Shown piece by piece: positions 6,135-6,190 of a stretch of 6,190 bases of DNA (within the stretch, counting starts at the first letter, position 1; each line of letters starts with the position of its first letter). The DNA comes from an uncultured Alistipes sp. (GTDB lineage Bacteria; Bacteroidota; Bacteroidia; Bacteroidales; Rikenellaceae), in NCBI GenBank assembly GCA_949840605.1, contig CATKXN010000154.1:1-6190 (forward strand), given 5' to 3'. Both the position numbers and the translations under genes were made by a program. The notes under the pieces are model-generated. The model was not told where the DNA came from. It did not search any database and saw nothing but the letters and a program-made list of their open reading frames with translations.

Positions 6135-6190
6135 CAGTCGAAAAATCCCTCGTTATCGTTGCCTGCGGGCTGTTCCGCAGCCGGTTCCGC
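6134..6190 (-). CDS. C-terminal fragment of an unidentified gene, possibly a PASTA-domain protein
   Basis: The minus-strand frame entering at 6190 is open for 18 codons and ends with TGA at 6136-6134, overlapping the pseudouridine synthase ATG by one base. The visible tail is rich in Ala, Glu and Pro and ends GNDNEGFFD, a low-complexity acidic tail with no recognisable domain. In many Bacteroidetes an rluD-like gene follows a PASTA-domain protein gene with a similar disordered tail, so that identity is suggested by expected gene order only. The one-base overlap and matching frame support a real cotranscribed gene. Confidence 0.5.
   Translation of the reverse strand, partial: AEPAAEQPAGNDNEGFFD
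6146..6151 (-). promoter_or_regulatory. Shine-Dalgarno-like site for the pseudouridine synthase gene
   Basis: GAGGGA on the minus strand lies 11 bases before the ATG at 6134, within the last codons of the upstream gene. The spacing is a little long, so reinitiation at the TGATG overlap may matter more. Confidence 0.35.

Overview
The window looks like ordinary chromosomal DNA of a GC-rich member of the Bacteroidales, most likely an Alistipes-type genome. The basis is a Bacteroidetes-style RecO tail, a Porin_O_P-type outer-membrane protein, a long-form YeiH transporter, generally weak Shine-Dalgarno sequences, and strongly GC-biased codons. The GC bias also produces many long shadow ORFs. The taxon is inferred from protein style, not from a search.

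Plus strand, left half: the window opens inside recO (C-terminal 108 residues). A small secreted protein of unknown family follows, closed by a clean intrinsic terminator (764-790) with a GCGA tetraloop. Next comes a two-gene unit: an outer-membrane porin of the phosphate-selective (OprO/OprP-like) family, and 11 bases later an inner-membrane YeiH/UPF0324 'putative sulfate exporter'. Together they could carry an anion across both membranes, but the substrate is not visible from sequence.

Middle: the 125-base gap 3208-3332 separates convergent genes. It holds a perfect GC-rich palindrome, an overlapping four-tract G-quadruplex motif and a second short hairpin. This looks like a REP-type intergenic element.

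Minus strand, right half: a tight operon runs right to left. It consists of the last 18 codons of an unidentified gene (possibly a PASTA-domain protein), an RluD-type rRNA pseudouridine synthase whose start overlaps that gene's stop (TGATG), and a YgiQ-type radical SAM protein three bases further on. No RNA genes, CRISPR, insertion sequences or phage genes were seen. No clearly new multi-gene system is evident. The best leads are the porin-exporter pair, the cysteine-rich porin, the orphan secreted protein and the G-rich intergenic element.
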